Origin: Mycobacterium intermedium
GTDB lineage: Bacteria > Actinomycetota > Actinomycetes > Mycobacteriales > Mycobacteriaceae
Assembly (NCBI RefSeq): GCF_002086275.1
Contig: NZ_MVHT01000044.1
Coordinates: forward strand, 1 to 50,668
Length of the DNA stretch: 50,668 nt
Reading direction: 5' to 3'
This document shows, piece after piece, positions 16,439 through 25,181 of this stretch; the first letter of the stretch is position 1, and each line of letters starts with the position of its first letter. Under the pieces are notes generated by a model. That model was not told where the DNA came from, made no database searches, and was given only the letters and a program-made list of their open reading frames with translations. The position numbers were made by a program, and so were the translations under genes.

Positions 16439-16502
16439 CCGCGAGCGTGCACAGTTGTACGGGATGCGCGGCGTGTCGCTGGCACGACACGCACGCTCGC
16501 GG
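16439..16502. repeat. 64-bp palindromic element between convergent genes (likely terminator)
   Basis: Outer arms CCGCGAGCGTGC (16439-16450) and GCACGCTCGCGG (16491-16502) are perfect complements. An inner stem GTGTCG/CGACAC (16473-16478, 16485-16490) would stack inside. It fills the gap between two convergent genes. Similar AGCGTGCAC-type palindromes are, to my memory, dispersed in mycobacterial genomes. Confidence 0.8.
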
Positions 16503-16510
16503 TGGCTAAG

Positions 16511-18016
16511 TCAGGGCAGGATCACGGTGCGGGTCACCGGCTCCGGCGCGGCCTGCCGGCTGTAAAGGGCGCGCTGCAAACTGGCGAGCAGGGCGTCGCG
16601 CGTTTCCCGGGGATCGATGAGTTCGTCGAAGCCCATGTTCGCGGCCGACCGATACGAGGCCTGCAGTTCGGCGTTGCGCAGCTTGGTCGACAGGTCCTCG
16701 TCGGCATTCGAGGCGCGGCTCAGCGCCGCGGCGCTCATGGCCCCCATCGTGGCGCCCGGGTAGGCGAAAGTGGCCGCCTGGTGGTCGAACCCGAGCAGCG
16801 ACATGACCATCGACCCGAAGCCGTAGGCCTTACGCAGTGTCAGGTGCAGCTTGATCGTCGTCGCCGCGGTCTGCGCGGCGAACATCCTTGCGCCGCTGCG
16901 CAATACGCCCTGACGCTCCGAGCGGCTGCCGGGCAGCATGCCGGGGTTGTCGGCCAGGAAGATGATCGGCAGGTGGAAGGAGTCGGCCACCATGATGAAA
17001 TGTGCCGCCTTGTCCGCCGCGTCGGCATCGATGGACCCGGCCAGCACGCGTGGTTGGTTGGCGACGACGGCGACGGGATGACCGCCCAGGTGTGCCAGCG
17101 CGCAGATGATCGCCTTTCCGAAGGCGGGCTGCACCTCGAACCAGTCGGGCCGGTCGAAGACCACGTCGAGCACCGCACGCATGTCGTAGACGCGACGGTT
17201 GTCGCGGGAAACGATGTCGAGCAATTCGGGTGTCGGTCGCGGCCCCGCTGACTCGTCGCGCTCGTCCTCGGATAACGAGGGCGGGTACGACCAGGCGCTC
17301 GGCGGAAAGTACGACAGGTAGCGGCGGATCTCGTCGATCACGGCCTCGTCGTCCTCGGCGACGTTGTGGATCACCCCGCTGGGCAGCGCCACGTCCGGCC
17401 CGCCGAGGTCCTCTTTCGAAATCTCTTCGCCCGTAGACTCTTTGACCACCGGTGGCCCGGCGGTGAAGATGGTGCCCTGCCTGCTCATGATCCGGAAGTC
17501 GCACACCGGCGCCACCAGGGCGCCGTGCCCCGCCGACGGCCCCAGCACCGCGGCCACCGTCGGCACCCGACCCGAGCATTGCGTCTGGGCCAGCAGGTCG
17601 GTGGGCGAGCGGCCATAGTGCCCGCCGGTGGGCCGGAACCCGGCGCCGTCGAGCAGCATCACCAGCGGGACCCGGTCGCGCAGTGCGAGTTCGGCGATCC
17701 GGTACCGCTTGGAGTTTCCGCCCGGTCCGATGCTTCCAGCGAGCGTCGTGAAATCCTCGGCGCCGACCATCGCCGGCACCCCGTTGATGTAGCCAGAGCC
17801 GATCACGATGGCGTCGGCCGGAACGTCACCGCCGACCAGCGTGCCGAGTTCGCGGAAGGTGCCGGGGTCGAGCAGGCGCTCGATGCGCGCCCGGGCATCG
17901 AGCTTGCCCATGCCGCGGTGCTTGTCGAGTCGTTCCGGCCCGCCCATGCCGCGCGCATGTTGACGGCGACGGTCGAGGTCCTCGAGCGTCGCCTCCCATT
18001 CCTCCGCTTTCGTCAT
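16511..18016 (-). CDS. Acyl-CoA carboxylase beta subunit (carboxyltransferase, AccD type)
   Basis: A 501-residue carboxyltransferase. The two crotonase-like halves are seen: the first with GRVPTVAAVLGPSAGHGALVAP-type oxyanion loop (GPSAGHGA, where most AccD have AGGA), the second with DNPGMLPGSRSE and RKAYGFGSMVM. It would move a carboxyl group from biotin to an acyl-CoA; the biotin-carrying alpha subunit is not in the window and must be supplied elsewhere. ATG at 18016 with AGGA seven bases upstream. It shares the divergent promoter at 18041 with the LLM-P450 operon. Could equally be a decarboxylase-type member of the family. Confidence 0.88.
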   Translation of the reverse strand: MTKAEEWEATLEDLDRRRQHARGMGGPERLDKHRGMGKLDARARIERLLDPGTFRELGTLVGGDVPADAIVIGSGYINGVPAMVGAEDFTTLAGSIGPGGNSKRYRIAELALRDRVPLVMLLDGAGFRPTGGHYGRSPTDLLAQTQCSGRVPTVAAVLGPSAGHGALVAPVCDFRIMSRQGTIFTAGPPVVKESTGEEISKEDLGGPDVALPSGVIHNVAEDDEAVIDEIRRYLSYFPPSAWSYPPSLSEDERDESAGPRPTPELLDIVSRDNRRVYDMRAVLDVVFDRPDWFEVQPAFGKAIICALAHLGGHPVAVVANQPRVLAGSIDADAADKAAHFIMVADSFHLPIIFLADNPGMLPGSRSERQGVLRSGARMFAAQTAATTIKLHLTLRKAYGFGSMVMSLLGFDHQAATFAYPGATMGAMSAAALSRASNADEDLSTKLRNAELQASYRSAANMGFDELIDPRETRDALLASLQRALYSRQAAPEPVTRTVILP

Positions 18017-18040
18017 GAGTCTGTCCTACATACTGGATCG

Positions 18041-18053
18041 CTTACTGTAAAGT
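18041..18053. promoter_or_regulatory. TTACTGTAAAGT: divergent promoter, leaderless toward the plus strand
   Basis: TAAAGT (18048-18053) is a TANNNT -10 box followed by seven bases and ATG at 18061, so the LLM transcript is probably leaderless. On the minus strand TACAGT (18049-18044) is a -10 candidate for the AccD gene. TTACTGTAA itself is a palindrome and matches the GGTTACAGTA family. Confidence 0.6.
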
Positions 18054-18060
18054 TGCCCGC

Positions 18061-19083
18061 ATGGGTAGCGCCGCCCGCCTCAAGGTCGACGGTGGAATTC
18101 CGAATCAGCTCGCCAAAGCCGCCGACGCGGCCCGCAACCTGGAACAGCGTGGGTATGACGGGGGCTGGACGGCCGAAACCAGTCATGACCCCTTCCTTCC
18201 TCTGCTACTGGCCGCCGAGCACACGTCACGCATCGAACTCGGCACCAACATCGCGGTCGCTTTCGCGCGCAACCCGATGATCGTCGCCAATTTGGGTTGG
18301 GACTTACAGGCGTACTCCGAAGGCCGCTTCATCCTAGGGCTGGGAACCCAGATTCAGCCTCATATCGAGAAGCGGTTCAGCATGCCGTGGAGCCATCCGG
18401 CGCGTCGCATGCGGGAATTCGTCGCGGCGCTGCACGCCATCTGGTCCGCGTGGCGGGACGGCGGAAAACTGCAGTTCGAGGGCGAGTTCTACACCCACAA
18501 GATCATGACGCCGATGTTCACGCCCGAACCGCAGCCGTACCCGCCGCCGAAGATCTTCCTGGCCGCCGTCGGTGAGGCGATGACCGAACTGTGCGGCGAG
18601 GTCGCCGACGGCCATCTCGGCCACCCGATGGTCTCCAAGCGGTTTCTTACCGAGGTGACCTTGCCGGTGCTGCGGCGCGGCTTGGAACGCGCGGGTCGCG
18701 ACCGCAGCGAGTTCGAGGTGTCGGCCGAGGTGATGGTCGCTACCGGCGAGAACGATGACGAACTCGCGAAGGCGATGGCCGCCGCGCGTAAGCAGATCGC
18801 TTTCTACGGATCCACGCCGGCATATCGCAAGGTCCTCGAGGTCCACGGTTGGGGCGATCTGCAGCCCGAGCTGCACCGCCTCTCCAAGCAGGGCGAGTGG
18901 GACACCATGGCCTCGCTCCTCGACGATGAGATGTTGCGGACATTCGCCGTAGTCGGCCCGGTCGAGGAGATCGGCGCGGCCCTGCGCGAGCGCTGCGAGG
19001 GCGTCGTCGACCGTGCACTGCCGATTTTCTTTGCCGCATCGCAGAACTGTATTAGTGCCGCACTCAAGGAGTTTCACCAATGA
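18061..19083 (+). CDS. F420-dependent (LLM class) oxidoreductase, MSMEG_2256-type, paralogue
   Basis: A 340-residue LLM enzyme closely related to the one at 4099: LKVDGGIPNQL, DPFLPLLLAAEHTSRIELG, RFILGLGTQIQPHIEKRF and the same C-terminal GEWDTMASLLDDEMLRTFAV. It likely works with F420 on a substrate or intermediate of the same pathway. No Shine-Dalgarno sequence precedes the ATG, in keeping with a leaderless start 7 bases after the -10 box. Its TGA overlaps the P450 start (ATGA), linking LLM, P450 and SDR in one operon. Confidence 0.92.
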   Translation: MGSAARLKVDGGIPNQLAKAADAARNLEQRGYDGGWTAETSHDPFLPLLLAAEHTSRIELGTNIAVAFARNPMIVANLGWDLQAYSEGRFILGLGTQIQPHIEKRFSMPWSHPARRMREFVAALHAIWSAWRDGGKLQFEGEFYTHKIMTPMFTPEPQPYPPPKIFLAAVGEAMTELCGEVADGHLGHPMVSKRFLTEVTLPVLRRGLERAGRDRSEFEVSAEVMVATGENDDELAKAMAAARKQIAFYGSTPAYRKVLEVHGWGDLQPELHRLSKQGEWDTMASLLDDEMLRTFAVVGPVEEIGAALRERCEGVVDRALPIFFAASQNCISAALKEFHQ

Positions 19084-20321
19084 GCGCTCCAGCCAAGGTC
19101 CGAGACGACGCCGCCAAGGTGCTGGCGGACCCCCAGGCGTACACCGATGAGCCGCAGCTGCACGCGGCGCTGACCCACCTGCGCACCAACGCCCCCCTGT
19201 CGTGGGTGGAGGTGCCGAACTACAAGCCGTTCTGGGCGATCACCAAATATGCCGATGTCATGCACATCGAGCGCGAGAACATGCTGTTCACCAACTGGCC
19301 GCGACCGCTTCTGGCCACGGTGGAGGGCGACGAGATGCAGGCGGCGGTGGGTGTCCGCACGCTGATCCACCTCGACGACCCGCAACACCGGGTGGTCCGC
19401 GCGATCGGCTCGGACTGGTTTCGGCCAAAGGCGATGCGGGCGTTGAAGGTTCGCGTGGACGAGCTGGCCAAGATATACGTGGACAAAATGATGGAGTGCG
19501 GGCCCGAATGCGACTTCGTGCAGGAGGTGGCGGTCAATTTCCCGCTCTACGTGATCATGTCGCTGCTCGGCATCCCGGAAGCAGATTTCCCGCGCATGCT
19601 CAAGCTGACCCAGGAGCTGTTCGGCAGCGACGACAGCGAATTCAGACGCGGCACTTCGGCTGAAGAGCAGTTGCCGGCGCTGCTGGACATGTTCCAATAC
19701 TTCAACGGGGTGACGGCTTCGCGCCGCGAGCAGCCCACCGAAGACCTCGCGTCCGCTATCGCCAATGCCCGCGTGAACGGCGAGCCGCTGTCGGACATCG
19801 AAACCGTGTCCTACTACTTGATCGTCGCCACCGCCGGCCACGACACCACCAGCGCCACCATCTCGGGCGGCCTGCATGCCCTCGTCGAGCACCCGGATCA
19901 GCTGCAGCGCCTGCGCGACAACCTCGCACTCATTCCCAACGCCACTGAGGAGATGATTCGTTGGGTTACCCCGGTCAAGCATTTCATGCGCACCGCTTCC
20001 GCGGACACCGAGGTGCGTGGAACACCGATCGCGGCGGGCGAATCCGTGCTGCTCTCCTATGTTTCCGCCAACCGCGACGAGGACGTCTTCGACGACCCGT
20101 TCCGCTTCGACGTCGGGCGTGAACCCAACAAGCACGTGGCCTTTGGCTACGGCGTGCACTTCTGCATGGGCGCCGCACTGGCCCGCATGGAGGTCAGCAG
20201 CTTCTTCACCGAGTTGCTGCCGCGGCTGAAATCCATTGAGCTGGCGGGAGATCCCCAGTTCATGGCGACCACGTTCGTCGGCGGGCTCAAGCACCTGCCG
20301 GTTCGCTACACTCTGGTCTGA
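19080..20321 (+). CDS. Cytochrome P450
   Basis: A 413-residue P450. The I-helix has TAGHDTTSA (full A/G-G-x-D/E-T-T motif), the ExxR is EEMIRW and the heme loop FGYGVHFCMG puts the thiolate at C362. All active residues are present. The N-terminus is soluble (no membrane anchor). It needs a ferredoxin; none lies in this operon. Translationally coupled to the LLM gene, and followed at two bases by the SDR at 20323, suggesting hydroxylation followed by oxidation of the alcohol. Family number not assignable without a search. Confidence 0.93.
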   Translation: MSAPAKVRDDAAKVLADPQAYTDEPQLHAALTHLRTNAPLSWVEVPNYKPFWAITKYADVMHIERENMLFTNWPRPLLATVEGDEMQAAVGVRTLIHLDDPQHRVVRAIGSDWFRPKAMRALKVRVDELAKIYVDKMMECGPECDFVQEVAVNFPLYVIMSLLGIPEADFPRMLKLTQELFGSDDSEFRRGTSAEEQLPALLDMFQYFNGVTASRREQPTEDLASAIANARVNGEPLSDIETVSYYLIVATAGHDTTSATISGGLHALVEHPDQLQRLRDNLALIPNATEEMIRWVTPVKHFMRTASADTEVRGTPIAAGESVLLSYVSANRDEDVFDDPFRFDVGREPNKHVAFGYGVHFCMGAALARMEVSSFFTELLPRLKSIELAGDPQFMATTFVGGLKHLPVRYTLV

Positions 20322-20322
20322 T

Positions 20323-21150
20323 ATGACGCAGAAGACGATTGTCATCACCGGTGCCAGCGACGGCATCGGTGCCGCTGCAGCCCGGCGACTGACCCGGAAC
20401 GGGGAAAAGGTTGTCGTCGTCGGCCGCTCGGAAATCAAGACCAAAGCGGTGGCGACGGAGTTGGGCGCGGACTATTTCGTCACCGACTTCTCCGACCTGT
20501 CCCAGGTGCGGGCCCTGGCGGACAAGCTCCGCTCGGAATACCCGCGCATCGACGTACTGGCCAACAACGCCGGCGGCATGAGCACGGCCGTCGTCATGAC
20601 GGGTGACGGATACGAGCGGACGTATCAGGTGAACTACCTGGCGCCGTTTCTGCTCACCACGCAGTTGATGGACGTGCTGGTCGAATCCCGCGCCATGGTG
20701 CTCAACACCACCAGCAACTCGCAGAAGCTGCTGCCCCGCGTCACAGTCGATCAACTGGAGAACACCGCCCAGTCCAGGCCCAGCCTCGCTTACGCCCGCA
20801 CCAAACTCGCAATCATCCTGTTCACCAGGGAATTACACCGCCGGTACCACTCACAGGGAGTCGCGGCTGCGACCTTTCATCCCGGCTATGTCAACTCCAA
20901 CTTCGGTGACGCATCGGGCTCGAAGTTCTTGAACTTCATGAAGCGTTACTCACCCCTCGAGCGATTCACGCTGTCGGCCGACGAGGGAGCCGACCAGTTG
21001 GTCTGGCTCGCTTCGAGCACGCCTGGAATTGATTGGCGGCCGGGTGAGTACTACTCGAAGCGCAAGGTCGCAAAAGCCCACCGATCGGCCTACGACCCCC
21101 ACCTCGCAGGTCAGTTGTGGGACCGGACGCTGGCCAAGGTCGCCGACTGA
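20323..21150 (+). CDS. Short-chain dehydrogenase/reductase (retinol dehydrogenase/WW-oxidoreductase type)
   Basis: A 275-residue SDR with TGASDGIGAAAA at the N-terminus, ANNAGG, NTTSNSQK for the catalytic Ser region and YARTK as the catalytic Tyr/Lys. The HPGYVNSNFG stretch after the core is typical of retinol dehydrogenase-like SDRs that act on lipophilic alcohols. It begins two bases after the P450 stop with no separate promoter, so it most likely oxidises the P450 product. Cofactor: the basic residues after beta-2 (GRSEIK) favour NADP(H), an inference. Confidence 0.88.
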   Translation: MTQKTIVITGASDGIGAAAARRLTRNGEKVVVVGRSEIKTKAVATELGADYFVTDFSDLSQVRALADKLRSEYPRIDVLANNAGGMSTAVVMTGDGYERTYQVNYLAPFLLTTQLMDVLVESRAMVLNTTSNSQKLLPRVTVDQLENTAQSRPSLAYARTKLAIILFTRELHRRYHSQGVAAATFHPGYVNSNFGDASGSKFLNFMKRYSPLERFTLSADEGADQLVWLASSTPGIDWRPGEYYSKRKVAKAHRSAYDPHLAGQLWDRTLAKVAD

Positions 21151-21292
21151 GTCGAGCCGTTCACACTCGGCGACCCGGCTCTCAGCCCCGTGACGCCAGG
21201 GCGGAAACTGTAGACGTGCTAGCTGCCCCTTACCCGACTTGTACCGGCAATTTCCAGCCCAGTCTTGGGCGCCGTGTTGCGAGGTTGGCGGC

Positions 21293-22075
21293 GTGAGCGC
21301 CCGCACTGCGCTGGTCACCGGCGGCGGATCGGGGATCGGACGGGCGGTCGCCGATATGCTGCGCGAGGCCGGTCACAACGTGGTGGTGTGGGACGTGTCG
21401 GGGGGAGACATCGACTGCGACGTCAGCGATGCCGACGCCGTTACGGCGGCGATGGAGCAAACCGTCCGGGAGCACGGAGTGCCCACTCGAGTCGTGACTT
21501 CCGCCGGTATCGGGTCGTCCGGCCTGTTGTTGAAGGTGCCACCCGCGGAGTGGGAGCGGGTGCTGTCGGTCAATCTCACCGGGACTTGGTACACGATCCG
21601 CGCCGCCGCCCAGGCCATGATCGATGCCGAAGTGGAGGGTTCGATCGTCGCGGTCTCGAGCATCAGCGGCACCGTCGCCGACCGCGACATGGGCGCCTAC
21701 TGCGTCTCCAAGGCCGGTGTGGACATGCTGGTGAAGGTCGCGGCGGTGGAGTGGGGTGTCCACGGCATCCGGGTCAATGCCGTCGGACCCGGCGTAACCC
21801 GAACCCCGATGCTGCCCAACGCCGAGACATGGCCGGCGTGGATCGACGGCGTGTCCAAGAAAACAGCTTTGCGTCGCTTGGGCGAGCCGGACGATGTGGC
21901 CGGAGCGATCGTCGGCATCCTCGAGATGTCGTGGGTGACGGGACAAGTGGTACACGCCGACGGGGGGCTGGCGCTACACAGCCCCATCGATGCGTACGGG
22001 CAAGTGGAAAAGCTGATGCGACTCAAGCGGCTGCGAGCCATCGCGGAACAACGCGACAAAGCCAAGAAGGACTAG
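21293..22075 (+). CDS. Short-chain dehydrogenase/reductase
   Basis: A 260-residue classical SDR: TGGGSGIGRAV for NAD binding, WDVSGGDIDCDV with an acidic residue after beta-2 (NAD preference), SSISG and YCVSK as active site, and the FabG-like ending TGQVVHADGGLAL plus a basic tail (KLMRLKRLRA, QRDKAKKD). GTG at 21293 follows GAGG at 8 bases. A 142-base gap separates it from the previous SDR; it may have its own promoter, though I see no clear -10 box. Confidence 0.88.
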   Translation: MSARTALVTGGGSGIGRAVADMLREAGHNVVVWDVSGGDIDCDVSDADAVTAAMEQTVREHGVPTRVVTSAGIGSSGLLLKVPPAEWERVLSVNLTGTWYTIRAAAQAMIDAEVEGSIVAVSSISGTVADRDMGAYCVSKAGVDMLVKVAAVEWGVHGIRVNAVGPGVTRTPMLPNAETWPAWIDGVSKKTALRRLGEPDDVAGAIVGILEMSWVTGQVVHADGGLALHSPIDAYGQVEKLMRLKRLRAIAEQRDKAKKD

Positions 22076-22339
22076 TCGCGTCGCAGGTCACACCCCGTGA
22101 AGCCGAGCTCACAGAAACCTCACAGGCTGGAATGGGAAGGTAATTGCCGTCGGTCGCGGCTTTAGATGGCGGCAGTGCATGCATCACCGGGCGCGGCGGG
22201 GGCCGGTAGCTGCTGTCGGGCGGGCCGGACAGGGTGCGGACATCGTGGCGAAGACGTGCGTACCCGGCCGGCGATCTCGCGGCACGGACCAAGGGGTCCC
22301 GCTCGGTCGCCGGATGTGTTTCAGTGATACGGGGTGGCA

Positions 22340-22795
22340 ATGCGCGAAAAGACAACCAGCACCACGCAACTCGTGCTGAGAAATGTCGTCTTCATCGTGG
22401 TTCTGCTTGCCCTCGGTGGTTGGCTGGGTCACCAGCTCATCGGACCGTCGTCAACTCCCAGCGTTGACTACGACGTCGTCGCGCAAAGTTCGGACCAGGG
22501 AAGAAAGTTCATCGTTCGCGATACCACGATCGAACCGGGCGGCAGCATTGGCTGGCACTGGCACCGAGGCCACGTCATCGCCGTCGTCAAGGAAGGGACC
22601 TTGTGGCATTTCGGCAGTGACTGCAGGGTCGACGCCGTCTACAAGCCGGGTGACTCGTTCATCGAGCCCAGCGGTCCCGAGCATGTGCACGACGGCAGAA
22701 ACTTCGGGAAGACACGGGTGGTGCTCGAAGTGCTCTACGTCATTCCCGAAGGCACGCCGCTTCTTGACACCGCCCCGCCGCCGGCAACCTGCTAG
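22340..22795 (+). CDS. Membrane-anchored cupin
   Basis: A 151-residue protein. Residues about 11-34 (LVLRNVVFIVVLLALGGWLG and on) form one transmembrane helix or uncleaved signal, so the cupin barrel should face the outside. Cupin motif 1 is GWHWHRGH (H73, H75, H78) and motif 2 is PSGPEHVHDG, giving a complete metal site. Function of these exported single-domain cupins in mycobacteria is not established. ATG at 22340 lies 6 bases after GGGG; GTG at 22334 is the alternative. The stop overlaps the convergent ADH stop within CTAG. A GGACC-AAGG-GGTCC inverted repeat lies 40 bases upstream (22286-22299). Confidence 0.82.
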   Translation: MREKTTSTTQLVLRNVVFIVVLLALGGWLGHQLIGPSSTPSVDYDVVAQSSDQGRKFIVRDTTIEPGGSIGWHWHRGHVIAVVKEGTLWHFGSDCRVDAVYKPGDSFIEPSGPEHVHDGRNFGKTRVVLEVLYVIPEGTPLLDTAPPPATC

Positions 22796-23949
22796 GCGAT
22801 ACCGAAATCGATTACTCCTCGGACGATTTCGCCGTTGAGTAGGTCTTGGTAGGCGTCATTGATGTCGTCGAGCCGATAACGCCTGGTGATCATCTCATCG
22901 AGCTGCAATTGGCCGGTTTGGTAGAGCTTGGCCAGACGGGGGATGTCGACTTTGCCGTTGCACGAGCCAAATACCGTGCCCGCCAAGGTCTTATTCATCA
23001 AAATGAAGTCCTGCAAATCGATTTTGACCGACCGCGTCAGTTGCGAAGTCATGCCCGTCAGCACGCAGGTACCACCCTTGCGGGTGAGTTGTAGCGAGTC
23101 GCGGACGTCGTCGGGGGTGATCAGCGACGGCGAAACCACCACCGCGTCGGCCATCACGCCGTAGGTCAGGCCCCGCACCAGATCCAGCGCTTCGGCCACC
23201 GAAGCGGCAGTGTGCGTAGCGCCGAAGAGCTCAGCCGATTTCCGTTTGAAGTCCACCGGGTCGACGGCGACGATCTGAGCAGCCCCGTTGATCCGCGCAC
23301 CCTGGATGGCGCCGGTACCGATTCCGCCGGCTCCCACGACGACGACGGTATCGCCGGCACGCATGCCGGAACGATTCGCCACCGAGCCGTAACCCGTCGG
23401 AATCGCGCAGGACAGCAGGGCACTCGGTACCAGCGGCAGATCGGGTTCGATCTTCACAAGCGAATTCGTCGACACCACCGTGTGTTCGGCGAAGGCGCCG
23501 ACCTTCGAGATGTGGCCCAACGGCCGGCCGTCGGAGGTGTGATGGCGGAACGTACCGTCGGTGGGCATACCAGGGGTCATGGTGCCGATGCCCGCATCGC
23601 AGATGTACTCCATACCCGAAGCGCACCAACGACATTGACCGCAGACGGCGACGAATGACATCACCACGTGGTCGCCGACGGCGAAATCGGTGACACCAGG
23701 ACCGATTTCGCGGATGATGCCGGAACCTTCGTGCCCACCGATCGTCGGGAACATGGTGGGCAAACCCAGCGATCGCAGCACCTCGTTGGGCGCCGACATG
23801 TCGCCCTTGAGGATGTGGTCGTCGGAGTGGCACAACCCGGCGGCCGCCAGCTGAACCAGAACCTCGCCCGCGCGCGGAGCGTCCAGCTCGAATTCCTCGA
23901 CAGACCACGGCCCGCCGACATCGTGCAGGATCGCCGCGCGGCTTTTCAT
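22792..23949 (-). CDS. Zinc-dependent alcohol dehydrogenase (NDMA-dependent type)
   Basis: A 385-residue medium-chain dehydrogenase. Catalytic zinc ligands are in GLCHSDDH and GHEGSGI; the structural-zinc lobe shows CGQCRWCASGMEYIC, with four cysteines; the NAD site is VVGAGGIGTGAIQG. The acidic SLGLPTMFPTIGGHE pattern is that of actinobacterial class III-like NDMA-dependent enzymes with tightly bound cofactor. It would oxidise an alcohol formed by the P450 with which it shares an ATGA overlap (23946-23949). Confidence 0.92.
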   Translation of the reverse strand: MKSRAAILHDVGGPWSVEEFELDAPRAGEVLVQLAAAGLCHSDDHILKGDMSAPNEVLRSLGLPTMFPTIGGHEGSGIIREIGPGVTDFAVGDHVVMSFVAVCGQCRWCASGMEYICDAGIGTMTPGMPTDGTFRHHTSDGRPLGHISKVGAFAEHTVVSTNSLVKIEPDLPLVPSALLSCAIPTGYGSVANRSGMRAGDTVVVVGAGGIGTGAIQGARINGAAQIVAVDPVDFKRKSAELFGATHTAASVAEALDLVRGLTYGVMADAVVVSPSLITPDDVRDSLQLTRKGGTCVLTGMTSQLTRSVKIDLQDFILMNKTLAGTVFGSCNGKVDIPRLAKLYQTGQLQLDEMITRRYRLDDINDAYQDLLNGEIVRGVIDFGIA

Positions 23950-25181
23950 GGGGCGGGGGCGAAGGTGACCGGAAGTTTGTTCGGCGACCGGAAGGTGAGT
24001 CCGACGATCTTTGACTCCACGCCGGTCCCGTCGTCGGCGACGAAGGTCAGGTCCTGGACCCGGTCGAACAGGCTGTTCAGCATCACCCGGGTCTCCATGC
24101 GGGCCAGGTGCATGCCGAGGCACATGTGGATGCCGCCGGCGAAGGAGATGTGGGCCTGCCGCGGGCGGCGGATGTCGAAGGTATTCGGGTCGGTCCAACG
24201 GGTCTCGTCGCGGTTGGCCGAGCCCATACACATGTCGACCTGCGCCCCCTCGGGGATGGTCTTACCGCCGATCTCGACGTCCTGCGTGGTGGTCCGCGTA
24301 ACCATGGTCAGCGGTGTCTCGAACCGCAGGCCCTCTTCGATCGCCATCGGTATCAGCGACCGGTCCCGGTAAACCATGTCCAGTTGTTCCGGGTGGGTCA
24401 GCAGCAGGTACAGCAAATTGCCCGAGGAGCGGTAGGTGGTCTCCAGTCCCGCCGGTAGCAACAGGCGCAGGAACGCGATGATGGCCTCGTCGGAGAGTTT
24501 CTCGCCGTCGATCTCGGCGGCAACCAGATCGCCGATGATGTCGTCGGTGGGTTTGCGGCGCCGTTGCTCGACCTGTTCGAGGAAGTAGCCGTGCAGTTCG
24601 GCCGCGGCTGTCAACCCCGCCATGATGTCGGTGGGGATGGAGATGAGGTCGAGTGAAAGCCGGCGGAACAGGTCGAGATCCTCGGGGGGAAGTCCGAGCA
24701 GGACCGAGATGATCCGCGTGGGGAACTCGAACGTGACCGCCTTGACCAGATCCGCTTCGCCGCGCTCTTTGATCTCGTCGACCAGTGCATCGCACACGGG
24801 ACCGATGACCGACGGTTCCCAGCGTTCCAGCGCCGTGGCCCGGAACGCCTTGGCCACTAGGTTTCGATGGTCGTGGTGCTCCTTGCCGCCCATTGCCAGG
24901 ATGGTGTGGCCCATCACCAGACCGATGGTCTTGTCGTATTCGGCTGAGGTGAAGATGCGGTCGTCGCGGAAGGCGTGAAAGACGTCGTCGTAGCCGAACA
25001 GGACCCACTCGTCCTTGGGGCGCAGTTCTTCCGGTATTTGCGAGGTGTCCTGCAGGCTGCCATGCCACACCGGATCGGTACGCCGCATCTGTTCGAAAAA
25101 CGGGTACGGGCTGGTTTCGCCGGTGAAGTCGAGGGCCAGGGCCTGGCCCTCAGAATCGAAGCGATCGGTGCTGAGCGACAT
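23946..25181 (-). CDS. Cytochrome P450
   Basis: A 411-residue P450. I-helix LLPAGLETTYR (A-G-x-E-T-T), K-helix EEGLRFE, heme loop FAGGIHMCLGMHLAR with C354. GGAGGAG lies six bases before ATG 25181; an open frame to 25262 runs through the promoter. First gene of a P450-ADH operon whose order suggests hydroxylation of a terminal or ring carbon and oxidation to aldehyde or ketone. The AT-rich operator-like element at 25209-25228 lies 28 bases upstream. Confidence 0.93.
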   Translation of the reverse strand: MSLSTDRFDSEGQALALDFTGETSPYPFFEQMRRTDPVWHGSLQDTSQIPEELRPKDEWVLFGYDDVFHAFRDDRIFTSAEYDKTIGLVMGHTILAMGGKEHHDHRNLVAKAFRATALERWEPSVIGPVCDALVDEIKERGEADLVKAVTFEFPTRIISVLLGLPPEDLDLFRRLSLDLISIPTDIMAGLTAAAELHGYFLEQVEQRRRKPTDDIIGDLVAAEIDGEKLSDEAIIAFLRLLLPAGLETTYRSSGNLLYLLLTHPEQLDMVYRDRSLIPMAIEEGLRFETPLTMVTRTTTQDVEIGGKTIPEGAQVDMCMGSANRDETRWTDPNTFDIRRPRQAHISFAGGIHMCLGMHLARMETRVMLNSLFDRVQDLTFVADDGTGVESKIVGLTFRSPNKLPVTFAPAP

